DNA from: Microbacteriaceae bacterium VKM Ac-2855
GTDB lineage: Bacteria > Actinomycetota > Actinomycetes > Actinomycetales > Microbacteriaceae
NCBI GenBank assembly: GCA_013204985.1
Contig: JABMLG010000007.1
Coordinates: 107,358 to 171,357, forward strand
Length of the DNA: 64,000 nt
Direction: 5' to 3'
The notes below the pieces were generated by a model. It had not been told where the DNA came from. It worked only from the letters and a program-made list of their open reading frames with translations, and searched no databases. The stretch's first letter is position 1. Each line of letters starts with the position of its first letter. A program made the translations under genes and the position numbers. This document shows, piece after piece, positions 52,369 to 60,570 of this stretch.

Positions 52369-53019
52369 CTACGGCGAGAAGGGTCCGCTGAGTGCCGCCC
52401 ACTGCAGCAGCATGATCGTCTTCGCGTCGATGATGTCGCGGCCGATCCGGCTCAGCGCATCGGTGAACCCGATCTCGACGATCTCGGTGTCCTCACCCTC
52501 ATCCGCCAAGCCCGCGAAGGTCGTGCCGCCGCCGTTGCTGAGGTAGGGAGCGGCGAAGAAGTGCACCTTCTCGGTGACGGACCCGGGGCTCATGTAGACA
52601 TCGAAGACGTGCGTCACGCCTCCGATCGACAGGCCGGTCTCCTCCGCCACCTCGCGCTGCACGGCAGTCTCGGCGTCGTCATCGTCCAGCAGGCCGCCGG
52701 GGGTCTCGAGCAGCATGCCGTCGGGATGCCCGTTGACGTAGGCGGGGTAGCGGAACTGCCGTACGAGCGCCACGGTGCGGGCCTCGAGGTCGTAAAGCAG
52801 CATCGTCGCACCGTTGCCGCGGTCGTAGGTCTCGCGGTGCTCGGTCGTGACATGGCCGTCGCGGTGTCGGTAGGCGAACTCGGTGGTGCGCAGGATGTAC
52901 CAGAAACTCGAGAGCAGGGTCACCTTCTGCACGGTGACGTCGGGGTTGCCGGTGAGGTCGAAGCCCTCTTGGTCGAGACCGGTGCGGCCGCGGCGGTCGG
53001 GTTCGTCGATGCCCTGCAT
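52369..53019 (-). CDS. Nudix hydrolase (ADP-sugar/GDP-mannose type)
   Basis: A 216-residue protein with a Nudix box in PGGLLDDDDAETAVQREVAEETG; the REVAEETGL half is perfect, while the first Glu is replaced by Asp, as in NudK/ADP-sugar relatives. The N-terminal VTLLSSFWYILRTTEFAY and ETYDRGNGATMLLYD strands also fit that group. It hydrolyses a nucleoside diphosphate linked to another group. It begins 20 bp after yajQ and is probably in the same operon. ATG 53019 is the first plausible start; no strong ribosome site. Confidence 0.8.
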   Translation of the reverse strand: MQGIDEPDRRGRTGLDQEGFDLTGNPDVTVQKVTLLSSFWYILRTTEFAYRHRDGHVTTEHRETYDRGNGATMLLYDLEARTVALVRQFRYPAYVNGHPDGMLLETPGGLLDDDDAETAVQREVAEETGLSIGGVTHVFDVYMSPGSVTEKVHFFAAPYLSNGGGTTFAGLADEGEDTEIVEIGFTDALSRIGRDIIDAKTIMLLQWAALSGPFSP

Positions 53020-53039
53020 CCGTGTGTGCCGGCTCGCCG

Positions 53040-53528
53040 TCAGCGGAAGTTGACGAACTGCAGGTCGATGTCGAGGTCGGCGCCCTTGAGCAGCGCCATC
53101 GTCGCCTGCAGGTCGTCGCGGCTCTTCGAGGAGACCCGCAGCTCGTCGCCCTGGATCTGCGACTTGACCGACTTGGGGGCCTCGTCGCGGATCAGCTTGT
53201 TGGCCTTCTTCGCGATCTCCTGGCTGATGCCCTCCTTGAGGGTCGCCTCGATCCGGTACTCCTTGCCGGAGGGGAACGGGTCGCCGGAGTCGAGGCTCTT
53301 GAGGCTGATGCCGCGCTTGATGAGCTTCGACTGGAAGACGTCGAGGATCGCGACGACGCGCTCCTCGGTGTTCGCCTTCATCAGGATCTTCTCGCCGCTC
53401 CACGCGATCGAGGCGCCCACGTTCTTGAAGTCGTAGCGCTGCTCGACCTCCTTGTGCGCCTGGTTGAGGGCGTTGTCCGCCTCCATCTTGTCGACCTTGC
53501 TCACGACATCGAACGATGAATCTGCCAT
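53040..53528 (-). CDS. yajQ: YajQ-family nucleotide-binding protein
   Basis: A 162-residue protein matching YajQ over its whole length, from [21 protein letters not shown] to [23 protein letters not shown]. The family has two ferredoxin-like RNP folds; one member binds cyclic di-GMP, others bind nucleic acids. The role here is not known. ATG 53528 directly precedes the conserved start and follows a -10 box. Confidence 0.95.
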   Translation of the reverse strand: MADSSFDVVSKVDKMEADNALNQAHKEVEQRYDFKNVGASIAWSGEKILMKANTEERVVAILDVFQSKLIKRGISLKSLDSGDPFPSGKEYRIEATLKEGISQEIAKKANKLIRDEAPKSVKSQIQGDELRVSSKSRDDLQATMALLKGADLDIDLQFVNFR

Positions 53529-53535
53529 GGCTGCG

Positions 53536-53541
53536 AGTTTA
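53536..53541 (-). promoter_or_regulatory. -10 box of yajQ
   Basis: TAAACT on the minus strand, 7 nt before ATG 53528. Confidence 0.45.
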
Positions 53542-53742
53542 CCGGGGGTGGCCCACCGGCGGTGCCCTGCGGAGGGCGTACCGGATCTCAGATCCTGCAT
53601 AAGGGCACTCTGGTCGATGCCCTCGGACCCCCGGATTCGCGCGGATCGGAACCCCCTGATCGAGGTGGCCATCCGGAGCATCTGATATCCGGTACACAAC
53701 CCCACTCAGACTCCTTGTCGGGTGGCCTGGTACGACTATCGG

Positions 53743-54474
53743 ATGCGCCGCCTCCTCTCCGTGATCCTCGCCCTCGCCGCGACGGTGGGGCTCTCCGGGT
53801 GCACGATGCGGATGGCGCAGCCGGAAGACGCCGACGTCGTGGTGAGCATCCCGCCCGGCGCGTCGCTGCCGCCGAGCGCCGACGCCGAGCTCGCCTCACG
53901 GCTGGAAGCCGGCGACGAGCCCGCGGTTCGAGGGCTCGCGGACGCGGCGTGGGTCGCTTCGATCGCCGCCGCGACGAGCATCCCCACGCGCGCTCTGGAG
54001 GCGTACGCCGGGACGGCCGTGCTGCTCGCCGCGGAGGAGCCCGACTGCCGCGTCGACTGGGCGACTCTCGCCGGCATCGGTTACGTCGAGAGCCGGCACG
54101 GCACGATCGATGGCGGCGAACTGCAGGAGAACGGCCGCCCGACCGAGCCGATCTACGGCCCTCTGCTCGACGGCATCGCCTACGACGAGGTGGCCGACAA
54201 CGACGGTGGCGCGCTCGACGGCAACGCCGAATTCGATCGGGCGATGGGGCCGATGCAGTTCATCCCGACGACGTGGATCGCGTGGCACGCCGGCGGGTCG
54301 GATCCGCAGAATGTCGACGACGCGGTGCTCGCTGCGGCCCGGTACCTCTGCTACTCCGGCGACGATCTGGGCACGACCGACGGCTGGAACGCGGCGATCG
54401 ACGCCTACAATCCGGCCGGGAGTTACGCGGGCCTCGTCGCCGAAGCGGCGTCGCGCTACGCGGCCGCCGCCTGA
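53743..54474 (+). CDS. Lytic transglycosylase-like lipoprotein
   Basis: A 243-residue protein. Lipobox LSGC (Cys ~20) after a short signal. The SLT_2-type murein domain has the catalytic Glu in GIGYVESRHG and the AMGPMQFIPTTWIAW motif, then YLCYSGDDLGTTDGWNAAIDAYN. It would cut peptidoglycan glycan strands outside the membrane. ATG 53743 is chosen as the start of the signal; an upstream ATG would add seven residues. Convergent, 7 bp from the hydrolase gene. Confidence 0.88.
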   Translation: MRRLLSVILALAATVGLSGCTMRMAQPEDADVVVSIPPGASLPPSADAELASRLEAGDEPAVRGLADAAWVASIAAATSIPTRALEAYAGTAVLLAAEEPDCRVDWATLAGIGYVESRHGTIDGGELQENGRPTEPIYGPLLDGIAYDEVADNDGGALDGNAEFDRAMGPMQFIPTTWIAWHAGGSDPQNVDDAVLAAARYLCYSGDDLGTTDGWNAAIDAYNPAGSYAGLVAEAASRYAAAA

Positions 54475-54481
54475 TCGCGGC

Positions 54482-56005
54482 TCACCCCGGCAGCCACTCG
54501 CGCAGCTTCGCCACTACGGGTGGATGCCCGAAGTAGCTCGAGTGGTCGACCGCGTCCTCGCCCGTGAGGACCAGCGAGTCGGTGGTGCGGAATCCCGGGA
54601 ACCCCGCGACGGCCGCGACACCCGCGGTGGGCACCACCAGATCGTTCTCGGCCTCGGCGAACACCAGGTCGATCACCGCATCCTTCGCGTTGGCCCGCAC
54701 GGCGCGCCAGATCCGCTCGCCCGCCTTCGGCTCGTAGTTCGAGGCGATCGCCCGGTAATCGGCCCGCGCGCCCGCAGCGGAGGCGAACCAGTCGCCGGTG
54801 TTCACGCCGCCGAGATAGCCGCCTTTCGGATCCATCGCCGTCAGCCCCGAGAGGCCGCCGAAGCCGGCGATCGCCACCTGCTTCAGCACGCTGAGCACCA
54901 CCTCGAGGATGTCCGTCACCGGATTGTCGGGGATGAGTTGGGCGAGGTTCGTCAGGCGGTCGAGCCAGGCGCGGATGTTCTTCGGATCGGCCAGCGCCGT
55001 GCCGGCGTTCGGAGCGCCGACGAGCACCGCGGTGCGCACGCTGAGTCTGTGGATGCCCAGATCGGCACCGTTCTCGACGATCGCCCGGGCCACCAGGCCG
55101 CCGCGCGAGTGCGAGACGATGTCGATCTCCAGCGAGAGGTTCTCGAGAGGCGCCTCCTGCAGGGCGGCGGCGAGACGCCGCACGTTCTCGGCCGGATCCT
55201 CCGACATCGTCGGGTGGTCGATCGCGAAGAGGCGGCCCCCGTACACCGTGTTCCAGTGCTGCATGAGCTCGGGCGGAAAGCTGCAGAAGCCCGTGTGGGC
55301 CTGGGCGAAGGTGCCGTGCACGAACAGCAGCGCACGCCCGGTGGCGAGCCGGCGCCAGTCCTGGTCCGTCAGTGCAACGCCCGGCACCGTGTACTCGCTC
55401 GGGCCGAAGGTGCGCAGCATCGGCGGCCGGTGCGTCGCCTCCCAGTGCTCGACGTACGTCGACGTGATCGCTCCGATCACCTTGTCGACGACCGGGAACA
55501 CGATGAACTTGAGCACCAGCGAGCCGATCGTGCCACCGATGCCGCGGTCCGCCCCGGTCGCGGCTGTGGGCGGTCGCCCCTCGGCGGGCCGGCGGATGCG
55601 GTACCGCCGGGTGCCCGATCCGCGTGACGGGGCGGGCTCCTCATCGTCGCCCAGTTCCTCCGCGAGGTGCCAGCTCGCCGTGCCGTCCTCCGCGAGCACG
55701 AGCAGGATCTGCTCGAGGTCGCGGTTGACGGCGGGGACGTCGATCTCGAGGTCGTCGCCGGGAGCGCCGCCGCGATCGCCGCCGCCGCCCGCATCCGTGC
55801 TCTCGAGTTCGGTGAGGGTGAGGGTCAGCAGCTCGGCGGCGTCGGCGCGGGCGAGCGCGTCCGCCAGCGCCTGAGTCGTGTCGCCGCCGCCGCGCTGCCC
55901 CGGCTCGGCCGGTGGCGTCACCTCGACCGAGCCGCGCAGGCCGGGGGAGCGTACGACGATGTCGTCGAGGTAGACGGGCGAGCCGTCGTCGGAGAGGGTG
56001 GCCAT
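54482..56005 (-). CDS. Alpha/beta-hydrolase (lipase-like) paired with a CHAT protease
   Basis: A 507-residue protein. The first ~190 residues are acidic and poorly ordered (LADALARADAAELL, Gly-rich GGGGDRGGAPGDD), with a CHAT-partner-like N-terminus. A hydrophobic stretch (~165-190, GSLVLKFIVFPVVDKVIGAI) may contact membrane. The hydrolase core starts at ALLFVHGTFAQAH (oxyanion loop), with nucleophile S300 in IVSHSRGG and a late His in EDAVDHSSYFGHP. Phospholipase or other esterase activity is possible. ATG 56005 lies 11 bp after the CHAT stop, with AGGA upstream, so the two form an operon. Confidence 0.8.
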   Translation of the reverse strand: MATLSDDGSPVYLDDIVVRSPGLRGSVEVTPPAEPGQRGGGDTTQALADALARADAAELLTLTLTELESTDAGGGGDRGGAPGDDLEIDVPAVNRDLEQILLVLAEDGTASWHLAEELGDDEEPAPSRGSGTRRYRIRRPAEGRPPTAATGADRGIGGTIGSLVLKFIVFPVVDKVIGAITSTYVEHWEATHRPPMLRTFGPSEYTVPGVALTDQDWRRLATGRALLFVHGTFAQAHTGFCSFPPELMQHWNTVYGGRLFAIDHPTMSEDPAENVRRLAAALQEAPLENLSLEIDIVSHSRGGLVARAIVENGADLGIHRLSVRTAVLVGAPNAGTALADPKNIRAWLDRLTNLAQLIPDNPVTDILEVVLSVLKQVAIAGFGGLSGLTAMDPKGGYLGGVNTGDWFASAAGARADYRAIASNYEPKAGERIWRAVRANAKDAVIDLVFAEAENDLVVPTAGVAAVAGFPGFRTTDSLVLTGEDAVDHSSYFGHPPVVAKLREWLPG

Positions 56006-56016
56006 CAGGAGTCCTG

Positions 56017-58056
56017 TCAGGGGGTGGGGGCGAGAGGAGCGGGGGAGCTCGCGTGCGTGAGCGTGAGGCGTGGATGCCCGGAGAGGATGTACGCGAGCAG
56101 CGTCGGATGCGGTGCATCCGCTCCACCGGGTTCGACGACGTACTCCGCGCGCCGTCGGCGGAGGATCTCGCCCACGGATTCGCCGCCGTACGCCGCAGGG
56201 TAGAAGGCGGTCGCGTAGTCGTGAGCGACCACGTCGTCGATCTTCCACATCGGTGCGACCACCGCGGAGGCGCCGATGCTCAGGAACGACGCCGACATGC
56301 CGCCGTAGTCGCCGAGAACGGTCTCGTTCGCGCCGACCTGGCAGGCGTTGAGGAAGACGAACGGGGTGCGCGGATCGGTGCGCAGCCGCCTCAGCGCCAC
56401 GTCCGAGAGCGTGGTCGTCGTCGCAACGCCGTCCTGGCCCGATTGCAGCACGATCAGCCCACCCTCGCCCACGTTCTGCGAGAACTTCCCGTGCAGGGCC
56501 ACGTGCAGCCAATCGACGGTTCCGCGGATGCAGGCCACGACGTCGTCGTAGTAGGGCGGGATCGGCTGGATGGTGCCGGTGTACGCCGCCGTGAGCGCCG
56601 TCGCCTCCGCCTCCGCCTGCACGAGCCGATCCATCCGGGTACCGGTGTAGTCGGCCGTGATCACCGCGCCGTTCGTGACCTCGACCAGGCCGCGAGGCGT
56701 CGAGTACTCGTTGCGTTTCGCGATCGGCCAGCGTCCGATCGCGACGTGCGCTCCGAGAAACGGTGACGCGCCGCCGAAGCCCGTACCGCCGAGCGGAACC
56801 ACCTCGGCCAGCTCCCACGGCACGTCGGCTTCGTCCGTCAGCAGCAGCACGGTCGCCGCCGGACCAGGATGCGGCGCCGACAGCCGCGTGAGCAGCGCGA
56901 GGATGCCGGGCGGGATCGCGGAGGAGATCTCGTGGGCGAAGCCGCCGAGGTTCGTGTAGCGCTCGAAGGCGGGGGCGGCACTCTCGGCTTGGCGCCGCAC
57001 GGCCGCTCCGAACTCGGCGCCCGTTCCGTGTAGCGATGAGCGGTCGATACCGGGAACCGGCAGGCCCGGATCCGCCGAGAACGCAGCCCAGGCGAAACTT
57101 CCGTCGTCCTTTCCGTCCGTGCGGTAGATCGCCACGATCAGGTCGGGTCGATCAGCGTCGATGAGGGGAGCGAGGTCGAGCAGGGTGGTCGTCTGCTCCG
57201 GTCGGCGCTCGCCGAGGACGCTCGGCCGTTCGGCGACGACGAACTCCTTGAAGACGATGCCGACGAGGCGGTTGTCGAAGAAGTAGTGCACTGCGATGCG
57301 GCGGTAGCGAACGGGTCTCCCGTTCGAGGGCTTCGCGGTGACGCTGATCTCGAGCGGCTTCGGCTCGGCCTCGGTGGCGTCGAAATCGAGGGTGTAGCGG
57401 TTGCCGCTCGGGATCTCGAACGAGTCGAGGTCCCAGACGAGCACGATCTCCAGCGTCGCCGTCTCGGGCAGCTCGATCCCTCCCGTCCCGACCTGCTCGT
57501 CGAAGTGCTGGTAGTCGGTGAGCCCGACCTCGAGGGTGAAGGTCGCGTTGATCGCGACCTCGTAGGGGGCGTCCACGAGCGGATACGCGGTGCGCGTCGA
57601 AGCAGGGCTCGTTGGCTGAGACTCCGGATCGCCGCGGCCGACGGGGGCGTCGTCGCCGCGAGGCGCCAGGGCGTCGTCGCCGCGGGGGGCGGGGGCGTCG
57701 TCGCCGCGAGGCGCCAGGGCGTCGTCGCCGCGAGGGGCGGATGTCGGGCGAGGCTGGGGAGCATCCCAACCGTCACGCTCGCCCGGTCGCGGACCACCGC
57801 CCCACGGGCCGGGCACGTCACCCCACGGGTTCGGGGCGTGATCCCTCGGCGGAGCGGAGAGAGGCGGTGCAGTTCGATCCGGTGGAATGACCGCTCCGGG
57901 ACGGGCGGGCGGCGGTGTCGATTCCGGTCCGCCATGATCCGCGGCCGGCGGAGTCGAGCTGCCGCCGGACCGTCGGGAGCGCTGGAAGGCGATGATGATC
58001 GAGCCCACGAGCGCGGCGCCGATCAGCGCGATGAGCGCACCGAACGCCCCGTTCAT
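56017..58056 (-). CDS. Membrane-anchored CHAT-domain protease
   Basis: A 679-residue protein. An N-terminal membrane helix (~4-24, FGALIALIGAALVGSIIIAF) is followed by a Pro/Gly-rich linker and four RGDD repeats (~106-140). A middle beta domain (~165-280) has no family I recognise. The C-terminal CHAT caspase-like domain (~380-660) carries H522 in LHVALHGKF and C572 in VFLNACQVG, the expected dyad, plus GASAVVAPMWKIDD. The catalytic part faces the cytoplasm if the helix is N-out. No strong promoter was found in 58057-58164, which holds only an imperfect inverted repeat (58102-58134). Confidence 0.85.
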   Translation of the reverse strand: MNGAFGALIALIGAALVGSIIIAFQRSRRSGGSSTPPAADHGGPESTPPPARPGAVIPPDRTAPPLSAPPRDHAPNPWGDVPGPWGGGPRPGERDGWDAPQPRPTSAPRGDDALAPRGDDAPAPRGDDALAPRGDDAPVGRGDPESQPTSPASTRTAYPLVDAPYEVAINATFTLEVGLTDYQHFDEQVGTGGIELPETATLEIVLVWDLDSFEIPSGNRYTLDFDATEAEPKPLEISVTAKPSNGRPVRYRRIAVHYFFDNRLVGIVFKEFVVAERPSVLGERRPEQTTTLLDLAPLIDADRPDLIVAIYRTDGKDDGSFAWAAFSADPGLPVPGIDRSSLHGTGAEFGAAVRRQAESAAPAFERYTNLGGFAHEISSAIPPGILALLTRLSAPHPGPAATVLLLTDEADVPWELAEVVPLGGTGFGGASPFLGAHVAIGRWPIAKRNEYSTPRGLVEVTNGAVITADYTGTRMDRLVQAEAEATALTAAYTGTIQPIPPYYDDVVACIRGTVDWLHVALHGKFSQNVGEGGLIVLQSGQDGVATTTTLSDVALRRLRTDPRTPFVFLNACQVGANETVLGDYGGMSASFLSIGASAVVAPMWKIDDVVAHDYATAFYPAAYGGESVGEILRRRRAEYVVEPGGADAPHPTLLAYILSGHPRLTLTHASSPAPLAPTP
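57646..57741 (-). repeat. 24-bp tandem repeat coding the RGDD linker
   Basis: Four in-frame copies of a 24-bp unit (57646-57669, 57670-57693, 57694-57717, 57718-57741) encode LAPRGDDA-type octapeptides in the linker of the CHAT protein. Copies 1 and 3 are identical. Confidence 0.9.
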
Positions 58057-58164
58057 CGCATCGGGACGGGTTCGGGGAACAGCGGCATCGGTGCCTCGCT
58101 TTCACGCAGTGATGCTCTTTGTACTCCCGCGTGAGAGCCACCGATAGAGGGCAGACCCTGAGTG

Positions 58165-59178
58165 CTACTGCGCCGGTGGACGGGACGTGCTCGAGCGCAC
58201 CACGAGATCGACCGCGACGGGCAGGTCGGCGACGTCGTCGAGGTCCGGCCGCAGCTCGCCCAGCAGCATCCCCACGGCGCGTTCGCCCTGACGGCGCGGA
58301 TGCTGGGCGACCGTCGACAGGCCGAAGAAGTCGCCGAGTTCGTGGCCGTCGATGCCGATGATCGAGACGTCGCGCGGCACCGAGAAGCCGAGATCGCGGG
58401 CTGCCATCAGGGCGCCGAACGCCATCTCGTCGCTCGACGCGACGATGGCGGTCGGGCGCCGGCTCGGCGAACCGAGTAACTGCTTCGCGGCCTCGTAGCC
58501 GCCGGGGGTCGAGAAGGCCGCCGCTTCGAACAGCGATGGGTCCACCACGAGCCCCGCCTCGATGAGGGCGGCACGGTAGCCGTCTGCTCGGCGCAGAGGA
58601 ATGTGGAAGTCGCGGTCGGACGCGGCGTCGCCGCCGATCATCCCGATCCTCCGGTGTCCGAGCGAGATGAGGTGTTCGGTCGCCAGGCGCGCGACGGCTT
58701 CGTCGTCGATCGACAGCGTGCGCACGCCGGGCAGCGGGCCGCCGACGCCGACGATCGGCTTGTTGAGCGCGTGCAACGACTGCAGCTCCGCGGCCGTGAG
58801 TTCGAGCGAGATCGCGAGCACGGCGTCGACGCGGTTGCGCGGCAGGAACTCCTCGAACACGCTCGTGCGCGCCTCGCCGCCGCCGGTCAAGTTGTACAGC
58901 GTGAGGTCGTAGCCGTGAGCGAGCAGCGTCTGTTCCGCGCCCTCGAGCACGGATGAGAAGAACCAGGGCCCCAGGCGCGGGATGATCACGCCGACGTTCT
59001 TCATCCGCCCAGAGGCGAGGCTCGAGGCGTTCGATGAGACCACGTAGCCGAGTTCGGCCGCAGCCGCGCGCACCCTCTCGCGAGACGCGGGCGAGACGTG
59101 GCCGTTGCCGCTGAGTGCCCGCGAGACCGTCGCCGTCGAGAGCCCGGCGAGCCGGGCGACGTCTTCGATTCCGGCCAT
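58165..59178 (-). CDS. LacI-family transcriptional regulator
   Basis: A 337-residue repressor. N-terminal HTH with GIEDVARLAGLSTATVSRALSG, then a periplasmic-binding-protein-like sugar domain (~60-330; VGVIIPRLGPWFFSSVLEGAE, GHRRIGMIGGDAA, RPTAIVASSDEMAFG). ATG 59178 has AAAGGAG upstream; the longer frame is rejected. No sugar genes adjoin it, but the amylase promoter at 24.3 kb carries a LacI-type site, and the GH13 gene at 61961 is near, so it may regulate glucan use (inference). Confidence 0.9.
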   Translation of the reverse strand: MAGIEDVARLAGLSTATVSRALSGNGHVSPASRERVRAAAAELGYVVSSNASSLASGRMKNVGVIIPRLGPWFFSSVLEGAEQTLLAHGYDLTLYNLTGGGEARTSVFEEFLPRNRVDAVLAISLELTAAELQSLHALNKPIVGVGGPLPGVRTLSIDDEAVARLATEHLISLGHRRIGMIGGDAASDRDFHIPLRRADGYRAALIEAGLVVDPSLFEAAAFSTPGGYEAAKQLLGSPSRRPTAIVASSDEMAFGALMAARDLGFSVPRDVSIIGIDGHELGDFFGLSTVAQHPRRQGERAVGMLLGELRPDLDDVADLPVAVDLVVRSSTSRPPAQ

Positions 59179-59366
59179 GCGGTTCTCCTTTCGGCGAGTC
59201 GGATGCGTTGGCGCGACCGTCACGGGGCACGCGCGGGCCACCCGTTTCGGGCCGACGGACCAGTGTATCGGGCCGGTTTCCGGCGGATTTCCGGATCAGG
59301 GCGGTTGCGGGTATTCTTACCGAGCGCCTTCGGTTGTAGTCCTGCACTTTCGGTCGGGTGCGCCAC

Positions 59367-59451
59367 GGCAAGTTACCCAAGCGGCCAAAGGGATCTGACT
59401 GTAAATCAGACTGCATCGCATTCGGGGGTTCGAATCCCTCACTTGCCACCA
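59367..59451 (+). tRNA. tRNA-Tyr (GUA), CCA encoded
   Basis: The acceptor stem GGCAAGT (59367-59373) pairs with ACTTGCC (59441-59447), followed by A and encoded CCA. Anticodon stem TCTGA/TCAGA encloses GTA (59401-59403). A long variable arm and GGTTCGAATCC T-arm mark a class II tRNA. Total 85 nt. Confidence 0.97.
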
Positions 59452-59455
59452 CGGA

Positions 59456-59484
59456 AAGGCCCGCAGCTTCGCGCTGCGGGCCTT
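59456..59484 (+). terminator. Terminator of tRNA-Tyr
   Basis: A perfect 12-bp stem, AAGGCCCGCAGC (59456-59467) with GCTGCGGGCCTT (59473-59484), and loop TTCGC, 4 nt after the CCA. Confidence 0.85.
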
Positions 59485-59523
59485 CGTGCGTTGCGGCCCG
59501 CCGCGCTCGGGCGACCTGCTCCG

Positions 59524-59529
59524 TAGGCT
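59524..59529 (+). promoter_or_regulatory. -10 box of the inositol-phosphatase family gene
   Basis: TAGGCT, 6 nt before ATG 59536; the 20 bp at 59523-59542 are identical to the menB start region. Confidence 0.5.
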
Positions 59530-59535
59530 GGACGC

Positions 59536-60348
59536 ATGAGCGCGAACGACGAACTCCTGACCATCGCCCGCACCGTCGCCGTCAAGGCGGCTGCGCTGGC
59601 GCGGCAGCGGCGCGACGAGGGGGTCAGCGTCGCTGCGTCGAAGTCGTCGCCGGAGGACATCGTCACGGCCGCCGATCGCGAGGTGGAGGAGCTCATCCGC
59701 GGCATGCTTGCGGATGCGCGCCCCGACGACGGCTTCCTCGGTGAGGAGTCGGGCGGCGGTGGCGGCACGAGTGGGCTCACCTGGGTCGTGGATCCGATCG
59801 ACGGCACCGTCAACTACCTCTACGGCATCCCGGCCTACGCGGTCAGCATCGCCGTGGTCGAGGGCGACGGCGATCCCGAGCAGTGGACCGCGCTTGCCGG
59901 CGCCGTCGTGAATCCGGTGACGGATGAAGCGTTCACGGCCTCGCAGGGCAACGGTGCGCACGTGAACGGGGCCCCGTTGTTCGTCTCGCGGCCCGCTTCT
60001 CTCTCGCTCGCGCTCCTGGGTACCGGCTTCGGTTACAGCGCGGAGCGGCGCACCCGCCAGGCCGCGGTCGTGCAGGAGCTCATCGGATCGGTGCGCGACA
60101 TCCGCCGCATCGGATCCGCTGCGCTCGACCTCTGCAACGTCGCCGCGGGGCGGCTCGACGGGTACTACGAAAAGGGGCTCAACCCGTGGGACATGGCTGC
60201 CGGAGCCCTGATCGCGCAGGAAGCGGGCGCGCGCGTCGGAGGCCTCGGTGGGCGCGCCGCCAGCAATGACCTGACCGTCGCCATCCACCCCGAGCTGTAC
60301 CCGGAACTTGAAGAACTACTCAGCCGTTGGGGCGCCGATCGCGTATGA
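59536..60348 (+). CDS. Inositol monophosphatase family protein
   Basis: A 270-residue Mg-dependent phosphatase. Metal-site motif 1 EESG...WVVDPIDGTVNYLYG and motif 2 GLNPWDMAAGALIAQEAGA are complete, as is DIVTAADREVEELIR. Substrates in actinobacteria include myo-inositol-1-phosphate, histidinol phosphate and fructose-1,6-bisphosphate; sequence alone does not choose. It follows tRNA-Tyr with its own promoter. Confidence 0.9.
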   Translation: MSANDELLTIARTVAVKAAALARQRRDEGVSVAASKSSPEDIVTAADREVEELIRGMLADARPDDGFLGEESGGGGGTSGLTWVVDPIDGTVNYLYGIPAYAVSIAVVEGDGDPEQWTALAGAVVNPVTDEAFTASQGNGAHVNGAPLFVSRPASLSLALLGTGFGYSAERRTRQAAVVQELIGSVRDIRRIGSAALDLCNVAAGRLDGYYEKGLNPWDMAAGALIAQEAGARVGGLGGRAASNDLTVAIHPELYPELEELLSRWGADRV

Positions 60349-60469
60349 GAACGCTCTCCCGCTATCGGACAGCATTTTGGAAACCGTTGTTCACGGGTGC
60401 CGAAACGGAGCATCTGCGTTGCGGATTCGGGCGAATGCCCCCGCGATCGGCGGAAAACCTACTGCTGGG

Positions 60470-60498
60470 TGGTCAAATCCGAGCGGCCTGGTTATCCT
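60470..60498 (+). promoter_or_regulatory. Promoter upstream of the M23 peptidase gene
   Basis: TGGTCA (60470-60475), a 17-bp spacer and TATCCT (60493-60498). It predicts a leader of about 65 nt. The 60349-60470 stretch upstream is more AT-rich than its surroundings and holds no gene. Confidence 0.45.
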
Positions 60499-60570
60499 TT
60501 ATGAATTCGTGACATTCCGCCCCCGACGTCACGCACCCACCCTGAGCACCAAACGGAAGAGCCTATTTTC

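Noticed and set aside
53560..53680. tRNA-like or small RNA between yajQ and the lytic transglycosylase gene
   Set aside because: Some short complementary stretches are present, but there is no T-arm sequence, anticodon arm or matching acceptor stem.
57646..57741. CRISPR-like array
   Set aside because: Units are contiguous, without spacers, and lie in frame inside a coding region.
58102..58134. Inverted repeat TCACGC/GCGTGA upstream of the CHAT gene as an operator
   Set aside because: The arms are only 6 bp with a 21-nt gap, which is expected by chance in this sequence; kept only as a remark in the gene entry.
60349..60570. c-di-AMP (ydaO-type) riboswitch upstream of the M23 peptidase gene
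   Set aside because: Such riboswitches are known before actinobacterial wall hydrolase genes, and GTGCCGAAAC looked promising, but the conserved core segments are absent.
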